Positions 26,182 through 35,354 are shown, numbered from the stretch's first letter. The stretch: DNA of 64,000 bases from Paraburkholderia kururiensis (GCF_034424375.1 NZ_CP139965.1:2976001-3040000), one strand, 5' to 3'. Numbers and translations are program-made. Notes: a model not told the origin generated them from the letters alone.

Positions 26182-26191
26182 CGCTTTAGTC

Positions 26192-26212
26192 CCCGAAGCG
26201 GTCTGCTTCGGG
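26192..26212 (+). other. Hairpin between OmpA fragment and hcp
   Basis: The arms CCCGAAGC (26192-26199) and GCTTCGGG (26205-26212) form an eight-pair stem with a five-base loop, ten bases after the OmpA-fragment stop. A second short pairing CCCGG/CCGGG follows at about 26222-26240. No T-run follows, so it may be a weak terminator or part of the hcp leader. Confidence 0.35.
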
Positions 26213-26280
26213 ATTCCAATGCCCGGTCGCAGGCTCCGGGCGATTGTCGTAGTAAGTAGTGCGTAATAAGGAGTTAAGCA

Positions 26281-26766
26281 ATGGCAATTCCGGCCTACAT
26301 GTGGCTCAAGGACGACGGCGGTGCCGACATCAAGGGTTCGGTGACGGTGCAGGGCCGCGAGGGTAGCGTCGAGCTCGTCGCATTCAATCACGGCGTGCAT
26401 ATCCCGACCGACGGCAACACCGGCAAGCTGACCGGCACGCGCGTCCACAAGCCCATCACCCTGACGAAGGAAACTGACGCATCCACGCCGTACCTGTACA
26501 AAGCCGTGACCAGTGGTCAGACGCTCAAGTCGGTCGAGATCAAGTGGTACAAGATCGACGACGCTGGCAAGGAGAAGGAGTACTTCAACACGAAGCTCGA
26601 CAACGTCAAGATCGTCGCAGTCAATCCGGTGATGTACGACATCAAGAACCCGGACTACGAGAAGCACAACCATCTGGAAAACGTCGAACTGCGCTACGAG
26701 ACCATCACGTGGTCGTACAAGGACGGCAACATCATCCACAAGGACACCTGGAACGAGCGTTCCTGA
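26281..26766 (+). CDS. hcp: T6SS tube protein Hcp
   Basis: This 161-residue protein (TssD) forms the hexameric rings of the T6SS inner tube and is secreted. Family features are the start MAIPAYMWLKDD, GREGSVELVAFNHGVHIPTD, the extended loop TGTRVHKPITLTKETDAS, and the C-terminal ENVELRYETITWSYKDGN. A strong AAGGAG lies seven bases before the ATG, and an intrinsic terminator follows, which fits the high level of Hcp needed. It appears intact, so Hcp could still be made even if the rest of the machine is broken. Confidence 0.95.
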   Translation: MAIPAYMWLKDDGGADIKGSVTVQGREGSVELVAFNHGVHIPTDGNTGKLTGTRVHKPITLTKETDASTPYLYKAVTSGQTLKSVEIKWYKIDDAGKEKEYFNTKLDNVKIVAVNPVMYDIKNPDYEKHNHLENVELRYETITWSYKDGNIIHKDTWNERS

Positions 26767-26783
26767 TATCCGCGGCGTGTGCC

Positions 26784-26814
26784 GGGACCGGCCTTCGCAG
26801 CCGGTCCCGTTTTG
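26784..26814 (+). terminator. Intrinsic terminator after hcp
   Basis: The perfect nine-base arms GGGACCGGC (26784-26792) and GCCGGTCCC (26800-26808), with a seven-base loop, are followed by GTTTTG. It lies 18 bases after the hcp stop. Partial termination here would keep hcp mRNA above that of clpV and tssE. Confidence 0.78.
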
Positions 26815-26919
26815 CCGGTCCGTTTGCCTGACAGTCAGGTTTGCGGGCTGGTCTTTCTTTACCCGGAGTCGCACAGCTAGCTGAACGCTGAGGCCTCCTT
26901 TCCATCCGACCACCCCGTC

Positions 26920-29631
26920 ATGACCCTCCGCGATACGACCCACCTCCTCCGCCGGCTCAATCCCCACTGCGCGAAGACACTGGAGGCCGCTGCCAGCCTC
27001 TGTCAGGGACGCCTCGCGGGCGAGATCTTCGTCGAGCACTGGCTGCTGAAGTTTCTCGAGGAAGGCGACGGCGACATTCCCGCCATCCTCAACCACTACG
27101 GGGTGGACATCGATTTCGTATGGGAGGCGCTGCTCGACACCATCGGTCACCTGCCGCGCAACCTCAGGGGCAGACCAGCGCTTTCCGTCCAGCTCGCCAC
27201 GGTGCTGCAAGCCGCGTGGGTTCGCGCGTCCGACGAAGACGAGGACAGCCTGATCCGCTCGGGACACCTGTTGCAGGCAATTGTCGATACGCCGCACGCG
27301 CTGCGCGCGCAGAAAGCCTGGCCGCTGCTGTCCGTGAGCAGCGCGCAGATCGGACGGCTGCTGCCGCGTCTTGGTCACCTGTCATGCGAGGACAGTCTCG
27401 AAGACGAGGAGCCGGAAGCAGAAGAAGCTGAGGCTGGTCCCACCACCGATATCCCACCGGCCGCAGGCGCTGGCGATGCCGCACAGGCACCGCCATCCCG
27501 TCGCAGCACCGAAGGCGAAGCCCTCGCCCGCTTCGCCATCGACCTGACGGAGAAGGCCCGCAACGGCCAGATCGATCCCGTCTTCGGACGCGACCGCGAG
27601 ATCCAGCAGATGGTCGACGTGCTCGCGCGCCGCCGCAAGAACAACCCGATCCTCGTCGGCGAGCCGGGTGTCGGCAAGACCGCGCTGGTGGAAGGGCTCG
27701 CGCTGCGCGTGGCCGAAGGCAACGTGCCCAACGTGATCCGCGACGTGCACATTCTCACGCTGGACCTCGGCCTGCTGCAGGCCGGTGCCGGCGTGAAGGG
27801 CGAGTTCGAACAGCGTCTGAAGAACGTGATCGACGAGGTGCAGGCGTCGGCGGTGCCGGTCCTGCTCTTCATCGACGAAGCCCATACGCTGATCGGCGCA
27901 GGCAATGCTGCCGGCGGCGCCGACGCGGCGAACCTGCTCAAGCCCGCGCTCGCGCGCGGCGAGCTTCGCACCATCGCAGCCACCACGTGGTCCGAATACA
28001 AGGAATTCTTCGAACGCGACGCCGCGCTCGAACGGCGCTTTCAGGTCATCAAGGTCGACGAGCCCGACGACGACGCCGCCTGCCTGATGCTGCGCGGTCT
28101 CAGGAGCCGTTACGCGACATACCACGCCGTGCACATCCGCGACGACGCACTCGTCGCCGCGGTGAAGCTCTCGCGCCGCTACATTCCCGCGCGGCAACTG
28201 CCCGACAAGGCCGTCGACCTGATCGACACTGCCGCGGCGCGCGTGCGCATGGGGCTGGAATCGCCACCCGCCGAACTGCAGCGGGCACGCGCCGCCGTGG
28301 CGGCGCTGGAACTGGAACGCGCCACGCTTGATAACGACGCACGCGCCGGTATCGGCGATGGCGCGGCGCGTCGCACTACGCTCGATAGCGCACTGGAACA
28401 GGCACGAACCGAACTGGAACAGCTGCAGGCCCGCTACGACGGCGAACTGAAACTGGTCAAGACGCTGCTGGAACAACGTGGCATCGACCCGGCCGCGCGC
28501 GATGAAGCGTCGCTCGCACAATCCCGCGAGACACTCTTCCAGGCGCAAGGCAAGACGCCGCTCGTCTTCGCGGACGTCGACGCGCAGGCCGTCGCGCGCG
28601 TGGTGGCCGAATGGACCGGCGTGCCGGTGGGCGACCTCGTGGAAGACGAACTGCAGAGTCTGCTCACGCTCGAAGCGCAGTTGGCCAGACGCGTGGTGGC
28701 ACAGGACGACGCGCTGACCGCACTTGCCGAAAGCCTGCGCACCGCGAAGGCAGGCCTCCGCAGCGAGCACGCGCCGCTCGGCGTGTTTCTGCTGGCCGGA
28801 CCGTCGGGTGTCGGCAAGACCGAGACGGCGCTGGCGCTCGCCGACCTGCTGTTCGGCGGCGAAGCCGCCCTCACGACCGTCAACATGTCCGAGTACCAGG
28901 AAGCCCACACGGTCTCGCAGCTCAAGGGCTCACCGCCCGGCTACGTCGGCTATGGCCGCGGCGGCGTCCTCACGGAAGCGGTGCGCCAACGGCCCTACAG
29001 CGTCGTGCTGCTCGACGAGGTCGAGAAGGCACATCGCGACGTGCTCGACATGTTCTATCAGGTGTTCGACCGCGGCACGATGCGCGACGGCGAAGGTCGC
29101 GAGATCGACTTCCGCAACTGCGTGATCCTGATGACCTCCAACCTAGGCAGCGCACAGATCGACGGGGCGACGGCCGACAATCCGGAAATTGCGCACGCCG
29201 CCCTGCTCGACGCGATTCATCCCGAACTCGTCGCGCACTTCCAGCCGGCGCTGCTCGCGCGTTTCCAGACGCTCGTCTACCGGCCGCTCGATGTCGCGGC
29301 GCTGGCCTCCATCGTGCGCCTGAAGCTCGCGAAGGTCGCCGACCGCCTGCACCGCCAGCACGGCGTCGAACTGACGTGCGACGAATCGCTTGTCGGCGCG
29401 ATGGCAGAACTGTGCCTGGCGCGCGAGTCCGGCGCACGCAATGTCGATGCGTTCCTCAACCAGCGCATCCTGCCGACGGTATCGCGCGAGTTGCTCGCGC
29501 GCATGGCGGGCGGCACGGCGCCGGCAAAGATCGCGCTCTCGAGTTCGGCCGAAGGCAACCTCACGATCGATTTCGTTGACGAGGCCAACGTTGCGCAAAC
29601 CAACGCCGCGCCCACATCCGTAACCGCCTGA
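26920..29631 (+). CDS. clpV: T6SS sheath-disassembly ATPase ClpV (TssH)
   Basis: This 903-residue AAA+ ATPase removes and recycles contracted TssBC sheath. An N-terminal Clp-N domain (residues about 1-150) is joined by an acidic linker (EDEEPEAEEAEAG) to the first AAA+ domain, with Walker A GEPGVGKTA near residue 248 and Walker B LLFIDEAHTL near 310. A coiled middle domain lies around 440-520, and the second AAA+ domain has GPSGVGKTE near 627 and SVVLLDEVEKAH near 695. It is complete. Its sheath substrates TssB and TssC are not encoded in this window. Confidence 0.95.
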   Translation: MTLRDTTHLLRRLNPHCAKTLEAAASLCQGRLAGEIFVEHWLLKFLEEGDGDIPAILNHYGVDIDFVWEALLDTIGHLPRNLRGRPALSVQLATVLQAAWVRASDEDEDSLIRSGHLLQAIVDTPHALRAQKAWPLLSVSSAQIGRLLPRLGHLSCEDSLEDEEPEAEEAEAGPTTDIPPAAGAGDAAQAPPSRRSTEGEALARFAIDLTEKARNGQIDPVFGRDREIQQMVDVLARRRKNNPILVGEPGVGKTALVEGLALRVAEGNVPNVIRDVHILTLDLGLLQAGAGVKGEFEQRLKNVIDEVQASAVPVLLFIDEAHTLIGAGNAAGGADAANLLKPALARGELRTIAATTWSEYKEFFERDAALERRFQVIKVDEPDDDAACLMLRGLRSRYATYHAVHIRDDALVAAVKLSRRYIPARQLPDKAVDLIDTAAARVRMGLESPPAELQRARAAVAALELERATLDNDARAGIGDGAARRTTLDSALEQARTELEQLQARYDGELKLVKTLLEQRGIDPAARDEASLAQSRETLFQAQGKTPLVFADVDAQAVARVVAEWTGVPVGDLVEDELQSLLTLEAQLARRVVAQDDALTALAESLRTAKAGLRSEHAPLGVFLLAGPSGVGKTETALALADLLFGGEAALTTVNMSEYQEAHTVSQLKGSPPGYVGYGRGGVLTEAVRQRPYSVVLLDEVEKAHRDVLDMFYQVFDRGTMRDGEGREIDFRNCVILMTSNLGSAQIDGATADNPEIAHAALLDAIHPELVAHFQPALLARFQTLVYRPLDVAALASIVRLKLAKVADRLHRQHGVELTCDESLVGAMAELCLARESGARNVDAFLNQRILPTVSRELLARMAGGTAPAKIALSSSAEGNLTIDFVDEANVAQTNAAPTSVTA

Positions 29632-29643
29632 GGGCCCCACACG

Positions 29644-30069
29644 ATGCCGGCCGGTCCCTCCCTCTACGACATGCTGCTCGGGCAGATCGGCGGCGAGCCG
29701 CTGGCCGCATATGACGACCGCACGCTCGAATGCATGAGCGTGCAGCAGAACGTGCAGCGCATTCTCAACACGCGCGCGGGCGCCCTCAAGCATCTGCCTG
29801 ATTACGGCCTGCCGGACCTCACCAACATCTACAAGGCCCTGCCCGCCTCCTCGCACATGCTCAAGCAGCAGATGGAGGCAACGCTGCTGAAGTACGAGCC
29901 GCGCATCCGGTCCATCGACGTCGACATCATCGAAAACAACGACCCAGGCGTGCTGGTGAGCTTCGAGCTGACGTGTCATCTCAGGAAGGCTGGACTCGTG
30001 CGCTTCGGCACGTATTTCGAGCCGCCGGGACGCATGCGTCTGAAGCGGCGCGAACAGGAGCGCACGTAA
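29644..30069 (+). CDS. tssE: T6SS baseplate protein TssE
   Basis: This 141-residue protein of the gp25-like family links the baseplate to the sheath start. Characteristic segments are SLYDMLLGQIGG at the start, SVQQNVQRILNTRAGALKHL, PDYGLPDLTNIYKALP and the C-terminal VSFELTCHLRKAG. Length is typical. It begins 12 bases after the clpV stop and forms one transcription unit with it. The order hcp-clpV-tssE is found in many betaproteobacterial T6SS loci. Confidence 0.92.
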   Translation: MPAGPSLYDMLLGQIGGEPLAAYDDRTLECMSVQQNVQRILNTRAGALKHLPDYGLPDLTNIYKALPASSHMLKQQMEATLLKYEPRIRSIDVDIIENNDPGVLVSFELTCHLRKAGLVRFGTYFEPPGRMRLKRREQERT

Positions 30070-30173
30070 TGCAATTACGGAACAGCAGTAACGAGCGATT
30101 TCTGATGTCGCGCAATTCGGGCGCGCAACTGACCAATATGACTGTGGCGAACAGGTAGCACGCCGGTCGTCAC

Positions 30174-30428
30174 GTGCAACGCTTCTTCGCGTCGTTCGTG
30201 CTTCTCTTTGTAGCGGGATTCGCTCGCGCAGAATACCGGGAACAGTGGTTGAGTCCCGCAGAACTCAAGCAGGAGGCGCAAAAACACCCAGCAACCACGC
30301 CCCGCTCCAGCCAACCTCTGCGTCGTTCCGAGGCTCGCGAGAAGCGTACGGTGCAGCGTGTCCGCCGCGGCGAACGGGCGGCGTCAGCCACGGACCCCAT
30401 CGCCGCATTCACGCGCGACACGCGGTGA
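30174..30428 (+). CDS. Small exported protein of unknown function downstream of tssE
   Basis: I do not recognise this 84-residue protein. It has a clear signal peptide (MQRFFASFVLLFVAGFARA, cleavage likely after ARA), then a short, very basic, Arg- and Gln-rich tail with YREQWLSPAELKQEAQKHP. Its start is 104 bases after tssE on the same strand. A start without a strong ribosome site and the low-complexity tail make it uncertain. It could be a small periplasmic protein linked to the T6SS or a chance frame. Confidence 0.45.
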   Translation: MQRFFASFVLLFVAGFARAEYREQWLSPAELKQEAQKHPATTPRSSQPLRRSEAREKRTVQRVRRGERAASATDPIAAFTRDTR

Positions 30429-31254
30429 GCCTTTGACATCAGGAAATGCGCTTGAAGAACATGCCGACGAATACCGGCCAACATGCAGATTTCCGCGCGG
30501 ATGAGGGGTCAGGGAGCTCACTACCGTAACGGAACATGCACACCGTTTTGTATTCGGCGGTTGTGGCTTTTTTGCAAACGCATTTACGAAGCACACGCAC
30601 AGGTTGATGGCCTCCAACGATCAACGGCGGACGCAACACAGCCCCGTGCCCGAGCCCTGGCTGGACACCTTGGGTTAAGGGTATAGCCATCGACACCCAT
30701 ACGGCCAATCTCACAGCGCTTTCTCGAATTTAGCGTTGACTCGTTTATGCAGACGGCCGCAATTTCGTCGCCGGCATGGAACAACGGGGTGCAGCGGCGC
30801 CCTAACGCAGCACCTTCGTGACAAGCACGGCGAGCCCGCTACCCGCCCTTTCGTCCGCGGTGGGGAGCTGCTTTCAACTGGCGGAGGGCCACTGGCACAT
30901 CACTCACGGCTGGCTCCATTTACGCCGTTATCTTTGTCCCGCCCAATTGCCCACCACTTTCTCGGCGCTCGACGCCTTCGCAGCGTTGCAATGCCGTCGG
31001 ATGGAAAGTCTCCGCCATCGCCTCGCGAAAACTTGAATACGAGATGAACGGACCGGATGGACGTTTGACGCGTCCTCGCACGCGGTCCTGGCCGGATTGC
31101 TCTCGTGACTACCGATTGAGGATACGCATATGGCATAGCACGAAGTTAACTGTCGTCAACAACTGCCCGCAGTGGCGTGACGTGGCAAATCCCTGTTGCC
31201 CGCACAGAGATTCGCCGCACCAGGACAGCGCCGAGCCCGGCATCGGTGCCCGGT
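30429..31254. other. Long spacer with no recognisable gene
   Basis: Neither strand has a frame that resembles a known protein; the open frames present are short and lack ribosome sites. The stretch sits at the right edge of the T6SS arm, where vgrG and effector genes are often found, but I saw no VgrG or PAAR-like sequence. Confidence 0.5.
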
Positions 31255-31809
31255 TTATTCAGCCTTCGTCGGCACGGCTTCAGCCGTCGGCGACGAAGCC
31301 TCCTTTGGGGGCGCCTCTTCCTTGATTTCATACGACGGGTCGCACACCCAGCGACCCAGGTCCTTGCTGATCGCAACGGTCGTCCGGTCGAGTATCGAGC
31401 AGGTGCCCTTGAACGCTCCCCACATTCCGCCAACAGACCAGCGGTTGATTTTGGTATGACGGGCAACCTTGCCGTCTTCGATCAGGTCTGCAGAGACAGT
31501 CATGGCCTTGGGGCCGCTCCATGCGCCACCGCCGACGCCCAGTACGTGGGTAATCTGCAACCTGAGGACCTTTGCGTCGCCCGCATCGGCTTGTGATGCG
31601 AGGGTGCCGTCGCCTGTCCTGTTGATCTTGCGAAGTGTGTCGCCGACGTGGCGTGCCAGCATGTCTTCGAGATGGCATTCGTCTTTCACCTGCTGAACGA
31701 CACTGGCATCCGGTGCGTAGGTGACCGGGGTTTCGAGCAGAACCTGGCTGGCCGCAAAAGCAGAGCCGGTCGAGAGGCACAAGCCAATGAGAGATATTGA
31801 GCGCTTCAT
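31255..31809 (-). CDS. Exported conserved hypothetical protein
   Basis: This 184-residue protein has a signal peptide (SLIGLCLSTGSAFA, cleavage near residue 19) and no lipobox. The mature part begins SQVLLETPVTYAPDASVVQQ and contains CHLEDMLARHVGDTL and GGGAWSGPKAMTVSADLIED, with three cysteines in all (CHLED, GTCSI, WVCDP). It ends in an Ala/Glu/Lys-rich tail. It resembles exported proteins of unknown function with a DUF4410-like, beta-rich core, but I cannot name a role. It is a single gene flanked by degraded DNA. Confidence 0.7.
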   Translation of the reverse strand: MKRSISLIGLCLSTGSAFAASQVLLETPVTYAPDASVVQQVKDECHLEDMLARHVGDTLRKINRTGDGTLASQADAGDAKVLRLQITHVLGVGGGAWSGPKAMTVSADLIEDGKVARHTKINRWSVGGMWGAFKGTCSILDRTTVAISKDLGRWVCDPSYEIKEEAPPKEASSPTAEAVPTKAE

Positions 31810-31989
31810 CGCGTAATGGGTTGAGGTTGAAAAGGACTGCTTTGGAATTAAATGTTCGGGTGCGTGAGGGTATCAGAATTTCCGTGTTCGAGGCGGGTTG
31901 AGAATCACACGGACGGTCGAACGAATCGATCCGGGTAGAGGATAGCGAATTGGTTCATGGCCGCTTTCCAATTTTTTGCTGCGCGTTCC

Positions 31990-32215
31990 CAATCGGCGGT
32001 GATATTGCGCAGCTGCCGTCATTGCCCAGCTTTTCGGATCGAGCCATAGCAGCAAGACGCCGTTCACGAACGTGACGGGCTGCGCGGGGCCGGCGCTGGC
32101 GTTTGGAGAACCACTTCGCGCGATGCACCACGCGAGCCACAAGAGATAGACGGGGTCGATGGCCTTCACGGTTGTCTGCAGCACAGGGATTGCGAACAGC
32201 AGCTTGCCGGAAAAT
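31990..32215 (-). pseudogene. Fragment of a LysE/RhtB-family exporter
   Basis: The minus-strand frame reads LFAIPVLQTTVKAIDPVYLL, then WLAWCIARSGSP, and PVTFVNGVLLLWLDPKSWAM. These match the central part of LysE/RhtB amino-acid exporters, where the last segment is usually FxxGxLxQxLNPKAW. No N-terminal or C-terminal helices remain, and the frame after 31990 is unrelated. It is therefore a decayed fragment of about 75 residues out of the usual 205-210. Confidence 0.65.
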
Positions 32216-32523
32216 TGCCTTTAACCTCTGAAAAGCCGAGCGCGAGACAATGGACTATCTCGGTGAGCGGCATACCCATCCGGAAACTGTTCCTACACCA
32301 TCGTCAATCGACACCTGGGAATGGCGAAAGATTTGCACGAAAAAAGCGAATCCATGATGCTTCTGATTCCAGGTACTCGCAACGTGCTGTGGGTCGGAGG
32401 GACGACGTTGCGAACTGCGCGAGAAACTTCCGAAATGCCGAGGGAAAGTAGAGCCGAATAGCGGACGAATGCTCACCGCAATGGTGAAACCGCAGGATGC
32501 CACCTCGAAGTGAAACATCGAAA

Positions 32524-33906
32524 TCAACCGGAAGCCACGCAACCCGCCCTCACCGCGCGCGACGTACCCCACCAGACTAAGGCCGCCATCAGTGACAGTG
32601 CAACGACGATGCCCAGAATCACCGTCATGGCCGTCTCAAACGCATTCACCATCGAGATCAGCGTGCCGAAAATCGCCACCCCTAACGCCGATCCACTTTG
32701 GCGCGCCGAGTTCAGCACCGCCGCCGCGACACCGGCGCGGCCTTTGTCGACGGTACCCAGCGCCGGCGATGTCGCCGCTGGCGAAATGAATCCGGATGCC
32801 ATACCTATCGCGAGCAGGGGAACCACAGCCAGGGCGTAAGGCGAATTCGCGGTCGAGAACATCATCCCGATCGCACCTGCCGCATAGAAGCCGAACGCGA
32901 TACACATCGACGGCATGCTGCCCAGGCGCTTCACGAGCCGGCTCGAAAGAAGTCCGCCCACCGCCACCATACCGGTCATGGGCAGAAAGGCGAGGCCCGT
33001 ATCGAGCGCGGAGTAGCCGCGCAAGTGCTGGTAGTAAAGACTGAACGTGAACAGCATGCCGTAAAAGACGAATGCCGACGCCATCGACACAAATGTCGAA
33101 CCTGCAAATAACGCGTTGCGAAAGAATTGCAGCGGCAACATCGGATTGCGCGCCCTCGCCTCGACAACGAAGAACACAGCCCACGCGACGCCGCTTGTCA
33201 CCGCACCAGCGCGAATCGGAGCAGATCGCCATCCGAGCACCGGTCCTTCGATCAGTACGGCAATTAGCGTACCCAACGCGACAATCACGGCCAACTGGCC
33301 CCACAGATCGAAATGCCGCTTGCGCGAAGGCGCAGTGCGATCGACCAGCAGCGTTAGCCACAGGCCGATAACCCCAATGGGTACGTTGATAAAAAAGATG
33401 CTGCGCCAACCGGCCAGATGGATCAGCAACCCGCCGGCAAGCGGACCCGACGCCATCGCGACACCGCCGCAACCCATCCACACGCTGACGGCCGCGGCAC
33501 GTTCGGAGGGAGCGGGATAGGCATCGTTGATGAGCGCAAGCGAACACGGCACGAGCATCGCGCTCCCGATACCCTGCAGTGCACGTGCGATCGTCAACGT
33601 ACCGAGGTCCGGTGCAAGCCCACACACTGCCGATGCGAGCGTGAAAATCGCAAGTCCTGCCAAATAAACGTTGCGGGCACCCAGGCGGTCGCCAAGCGTG
33701 CCGCCGGTCATCAAGAGACTGGCGAAACTCAGCGTATAGGCATTGATGATCCACTGCAGCCCCGCCACGTTGCTGCCTAGCGTATGACCGATCCGTTCCA
33801 GAGCGACATTCACGATCGATGCATCGAGTAGCACGACCGTGTAGCTGATACTGGTTGCGGCCAGCACGCGTTGCGCGGCGCCGCGGGTCGATACGAGCTC
33901 AGCCAT
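32524..33906 (-). CDS. MFS drug/metabolite exporter, DHA2 (EmrB/QacA) type
   Basis: This 460-residue protein has about 14 predicted membrane helices. The DHA2 landmarks are LDASIVNVALERIGHTLG in helix 1 (the D-x-T/S-IVNVALP motif), the loop GDRLGARNVYLAG (motif A) and GPLAGGLLIHLAGWRSIFFINVPIG (motif C region). It likely exports a small toxic molecule by proton antiport. It starts inside the end of the SnoaL-like gene (eight-base overlap), so the two are co-transcribed, divergently from the broken arsR gene. Confidence 0.9.
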   Translation of the reverse strand: MAELVSTRGAAQRVLAATSISYTVVLLDASIVNVALERIGHTLGSNVAGLQWIINAYTLSFASLLMTGGTLGDRLGARNVYLAGLAIFTLASAVCGLAPDLGTLTIARALQGIGSAMLVPCSLALINDAYPAPSERAAAVSVWMGCGGVAMASGPLAGGLLIHLAGWRSIFFINVPIGVIGLWLTLLVDRTAPSRKRHFDLWGQLAVIVALGTLIAVLIEGPVLGWRSAPIRAGAVTSGVAWAVFFVVEARARNPMLPLQFFRNALFAGSTFVSMASAFVFYGMLFTFSLYYQHLRGYSALDTGLAFLPMTGMVAVGGLLSSRLVKRLGSMPSMCIAFGFYAAGAIGMMFSTANSPYALAVVPLLAIGMASGFISPAATSPALGTVDKGRAGVAAAVLNSARQSGSALGVAIFGTLISMVNAFETAMTVILGIVVALSLMAALVWWGTSRAVRAGCVASG

Positions 33907-34357
33907 GGTTCACACGCGCTCCCGGTTGCGGGTTGGCCGCGTTCGCTGCCGCCATCAACGACTGAAATCCCACCCATCCCCAGTAAACCCGGTGATGGGC
34001 GATAAGCCCATCCGCAAGGTCCATCACTTCGACGAGATCGACCTGATTCCCAGATGGCGTCTCACGCGGATATTCCCAGGTGAGCTGGCGACCATTAGAG
34101 AAGAACACGCCGTTTCTATACCAGCGGCCCAGACTGTTCTGGAGCTTACGCAATCCGGCATCGAAAAAATCGCTAATCTGGGGTTTTCCGCGAAGAACGC
34201 CATCGGTTTTATCAGGACAAACCACGACGATCAATGGGGTTTCTAGAATGGCGTCCTCCGCATACAGTGCCATCAGCCCGTCGAGATCGCGGCTCACGAT
34301 AGCCTGATGCCATTTTTCGTAAATATTGAGAACAGCCGCATCGCAATTTGTGTTCAT
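33899..34357 (-). CDS. SnoaL-like / NTF2-family protein
   Basis: This 152-residue protein has the SnoaL-like cone-shaped fold. Visible family features are the N-terminal helix YEKWHQAIVSRDLDGLMALYAEDAILETP, GKPQISDFFDAGLRKL, and the closing strands VDLVEVMDLADGLIAHHRVYWG. Such proteins act as small isomerases, cyclases or hydrolases, or have unknown roles. It is the first gene of a two-gene unit with the MFS exporter, next to an ArsR-type regulator, so it may modify or sense the exported compound. Confidence 0.82.
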   Translation of the reverse strand: MNTNCDAAVLNIYEKWHQAIVSRDLDGLMALYAEDAILETPLIVVVCPDKTDGVLRGKPQISDFFDAGLRKLQNSLGRWYRNGVFFSNGRQLTWEYPRETPSGNQVDLVEVMDLADGLIAHHRVYWGWVGFQSLMAAANAANPQPGARVNHG

Positions 34358-34413
34358 GGTATGGGATGTGCCGGTGAGAAGTTACTGGCAGCTTAGTGGC
34401 AAAAATATTTGAG

Positions 34414-34437
34414 ATGCTTCGATGCGCATCGAAACAT
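34414..34437. promoter_or_regulatory. 24-bp near-perfect palindrome, predicted ArsR-type operator
   Basis: The core TTCGATGCGCATCGAA (34418-34433) is a perfect 16-base palindrome. With ATG on the left and CAT on the right it extends to 24 bases with one mismatched pair. It lies in the 130-base region between the SnoaL/MFS unit and the divergent arsR-type gene, where the regulator would be expected to bind. Confidence 0.7.
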
Positions 34438-34487
34438 GATCGTGTCTGCTCAGCCAGCATCCTCTCTGACGACTCAAGGTGATCGCT

Positions 34488-34907
34488 ATGTGCCAGGACC
34501 ATAATGTTGCGAATGTCGCATTTTTGATTGCGGATCCCGCCCGCGCCGCCATGTTGATGTTTTTGCTGGACGGTCAGGCTCGCCCCGCCGGTGAATTTGC
34601 CCGTGTCGCCGGCATCACGGCGCAAACGGCAAGCTCGCACCTGAGCAAGCTGCTCAAAGGCGGCCTGTTAGTCGCGGAAAACGATGGGCCGCCATCGCAA
34701 TTACCGGCTCGGCGGAAGCGAAGTTGCGGCCGTGCTCGAAAACCTAGCGGCAGTACGCCCGGCCGAACCCGCGTGCCCGAGACGACTGAGCCGGACCGCG
34801 CAGGAATTGCGTCTCGCGCGATGCTGTTTCGACATGGCCGCCACGAGGTCGTACTGGATCTCCTCGTCCGCGACATTCGAGTCGTCGCGGCAGTCGATGC
34901 TCGATAA
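34488..34907 (+). pseudogene. ArsR-family regulator, frameshifted
   Basis: The N-terminal part is a good ArsR winged helix: VAFLIADPARAAMLMFLLDG and VAGITAQTASSHLSKLLKGG. The frame then goes astray at a GGG run (34686-34688). In the next frame the expected continuation appears as GRHRNYRLGGSEVAAVLENL and RTAQELRLARCCF. Removing one G would join AENDG to RHRNYRL, so a one-base insertion explains the break. Further downstream the family pattern is lost again. The usual length is about 220 residues. The operator and its target genes remain intact, so the exporter may now be unregulated. Confidence 0.72.
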
Positions 34908-34949
34908 TCGATGGGGAGCCTGCAATGAAACCCGGCAGCATCGGCACCG

Positions 34950-35354
34950 ATGAACCGCTCGAACCGGCGACGGGTTCGGCGAGTCGTAATGCGCCCGTTA
35001 CGTTTGAATCCAGTCGACGTACCGCTGAAGAGCCCCTCTTCAGCGGCTAGCCGGAACGCCATGGCTCTCGCATCGTCCGTTGAGACACGCTCGAGTTCGT
35101 CGGCGATGCCATCATGCCAAAGCGGCACGACATAGCCCGCACCGATCCCGTCTATCTTGTGCGCCCCGATTGGGCCACCCGACAGCACGGCAGATTCTGC
35201 CGGCTCGACCCCGGCAACTGGTCTGCTCCCAGATCTCGTCGGCCGTCCTGGTACAGGCGTTGAGCTGATCGGTGTTTTCCATCTGGGCAGTGATGTATGC
35301 GCGCGTCTCGCCGTCAATCCGATGCGCTTCGCGAAGCATGGCCGAACGCGGGAG
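34950..35354 (-). pseudogene. Fragment of a cysteine-synthase-like PLP enzyme
   Basis: Two minus-strand frames give pieces of a CysK/CysM-family protein. The upstream piece (about 35354-35225) reads ITAQMENTDQLNACTRTADE, then IWEQT, like the usual QFENPANPxxHxxTTGPEIW. The downstream piece (35218-34952) reads VAGVEPAESAVLSGGPIGAH and KIDGIGAGYVVP, then EEGLFSGTSTG, like the VEPxxSPVLSGG...HKIQGIGAGFxP pattern. The N-terminal half with the PLP lysine is absent, and a small deletion or frameshift separates the pieces. Confidence 0.65.

Noticed and set aside
27382..28908. 508-residue minus-strand open frame inside clpV
   Set aside because: Antisense shadow of clpV; clpV has all its AAA+ motifs in the plus frame.
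30429..31254. VgrG, PAAR or effector/immunity genes right of tssE
   Set aside because: None of the open frames there shows VgrG-like, PAAR-like or known toxin sequence, so none is annotated.
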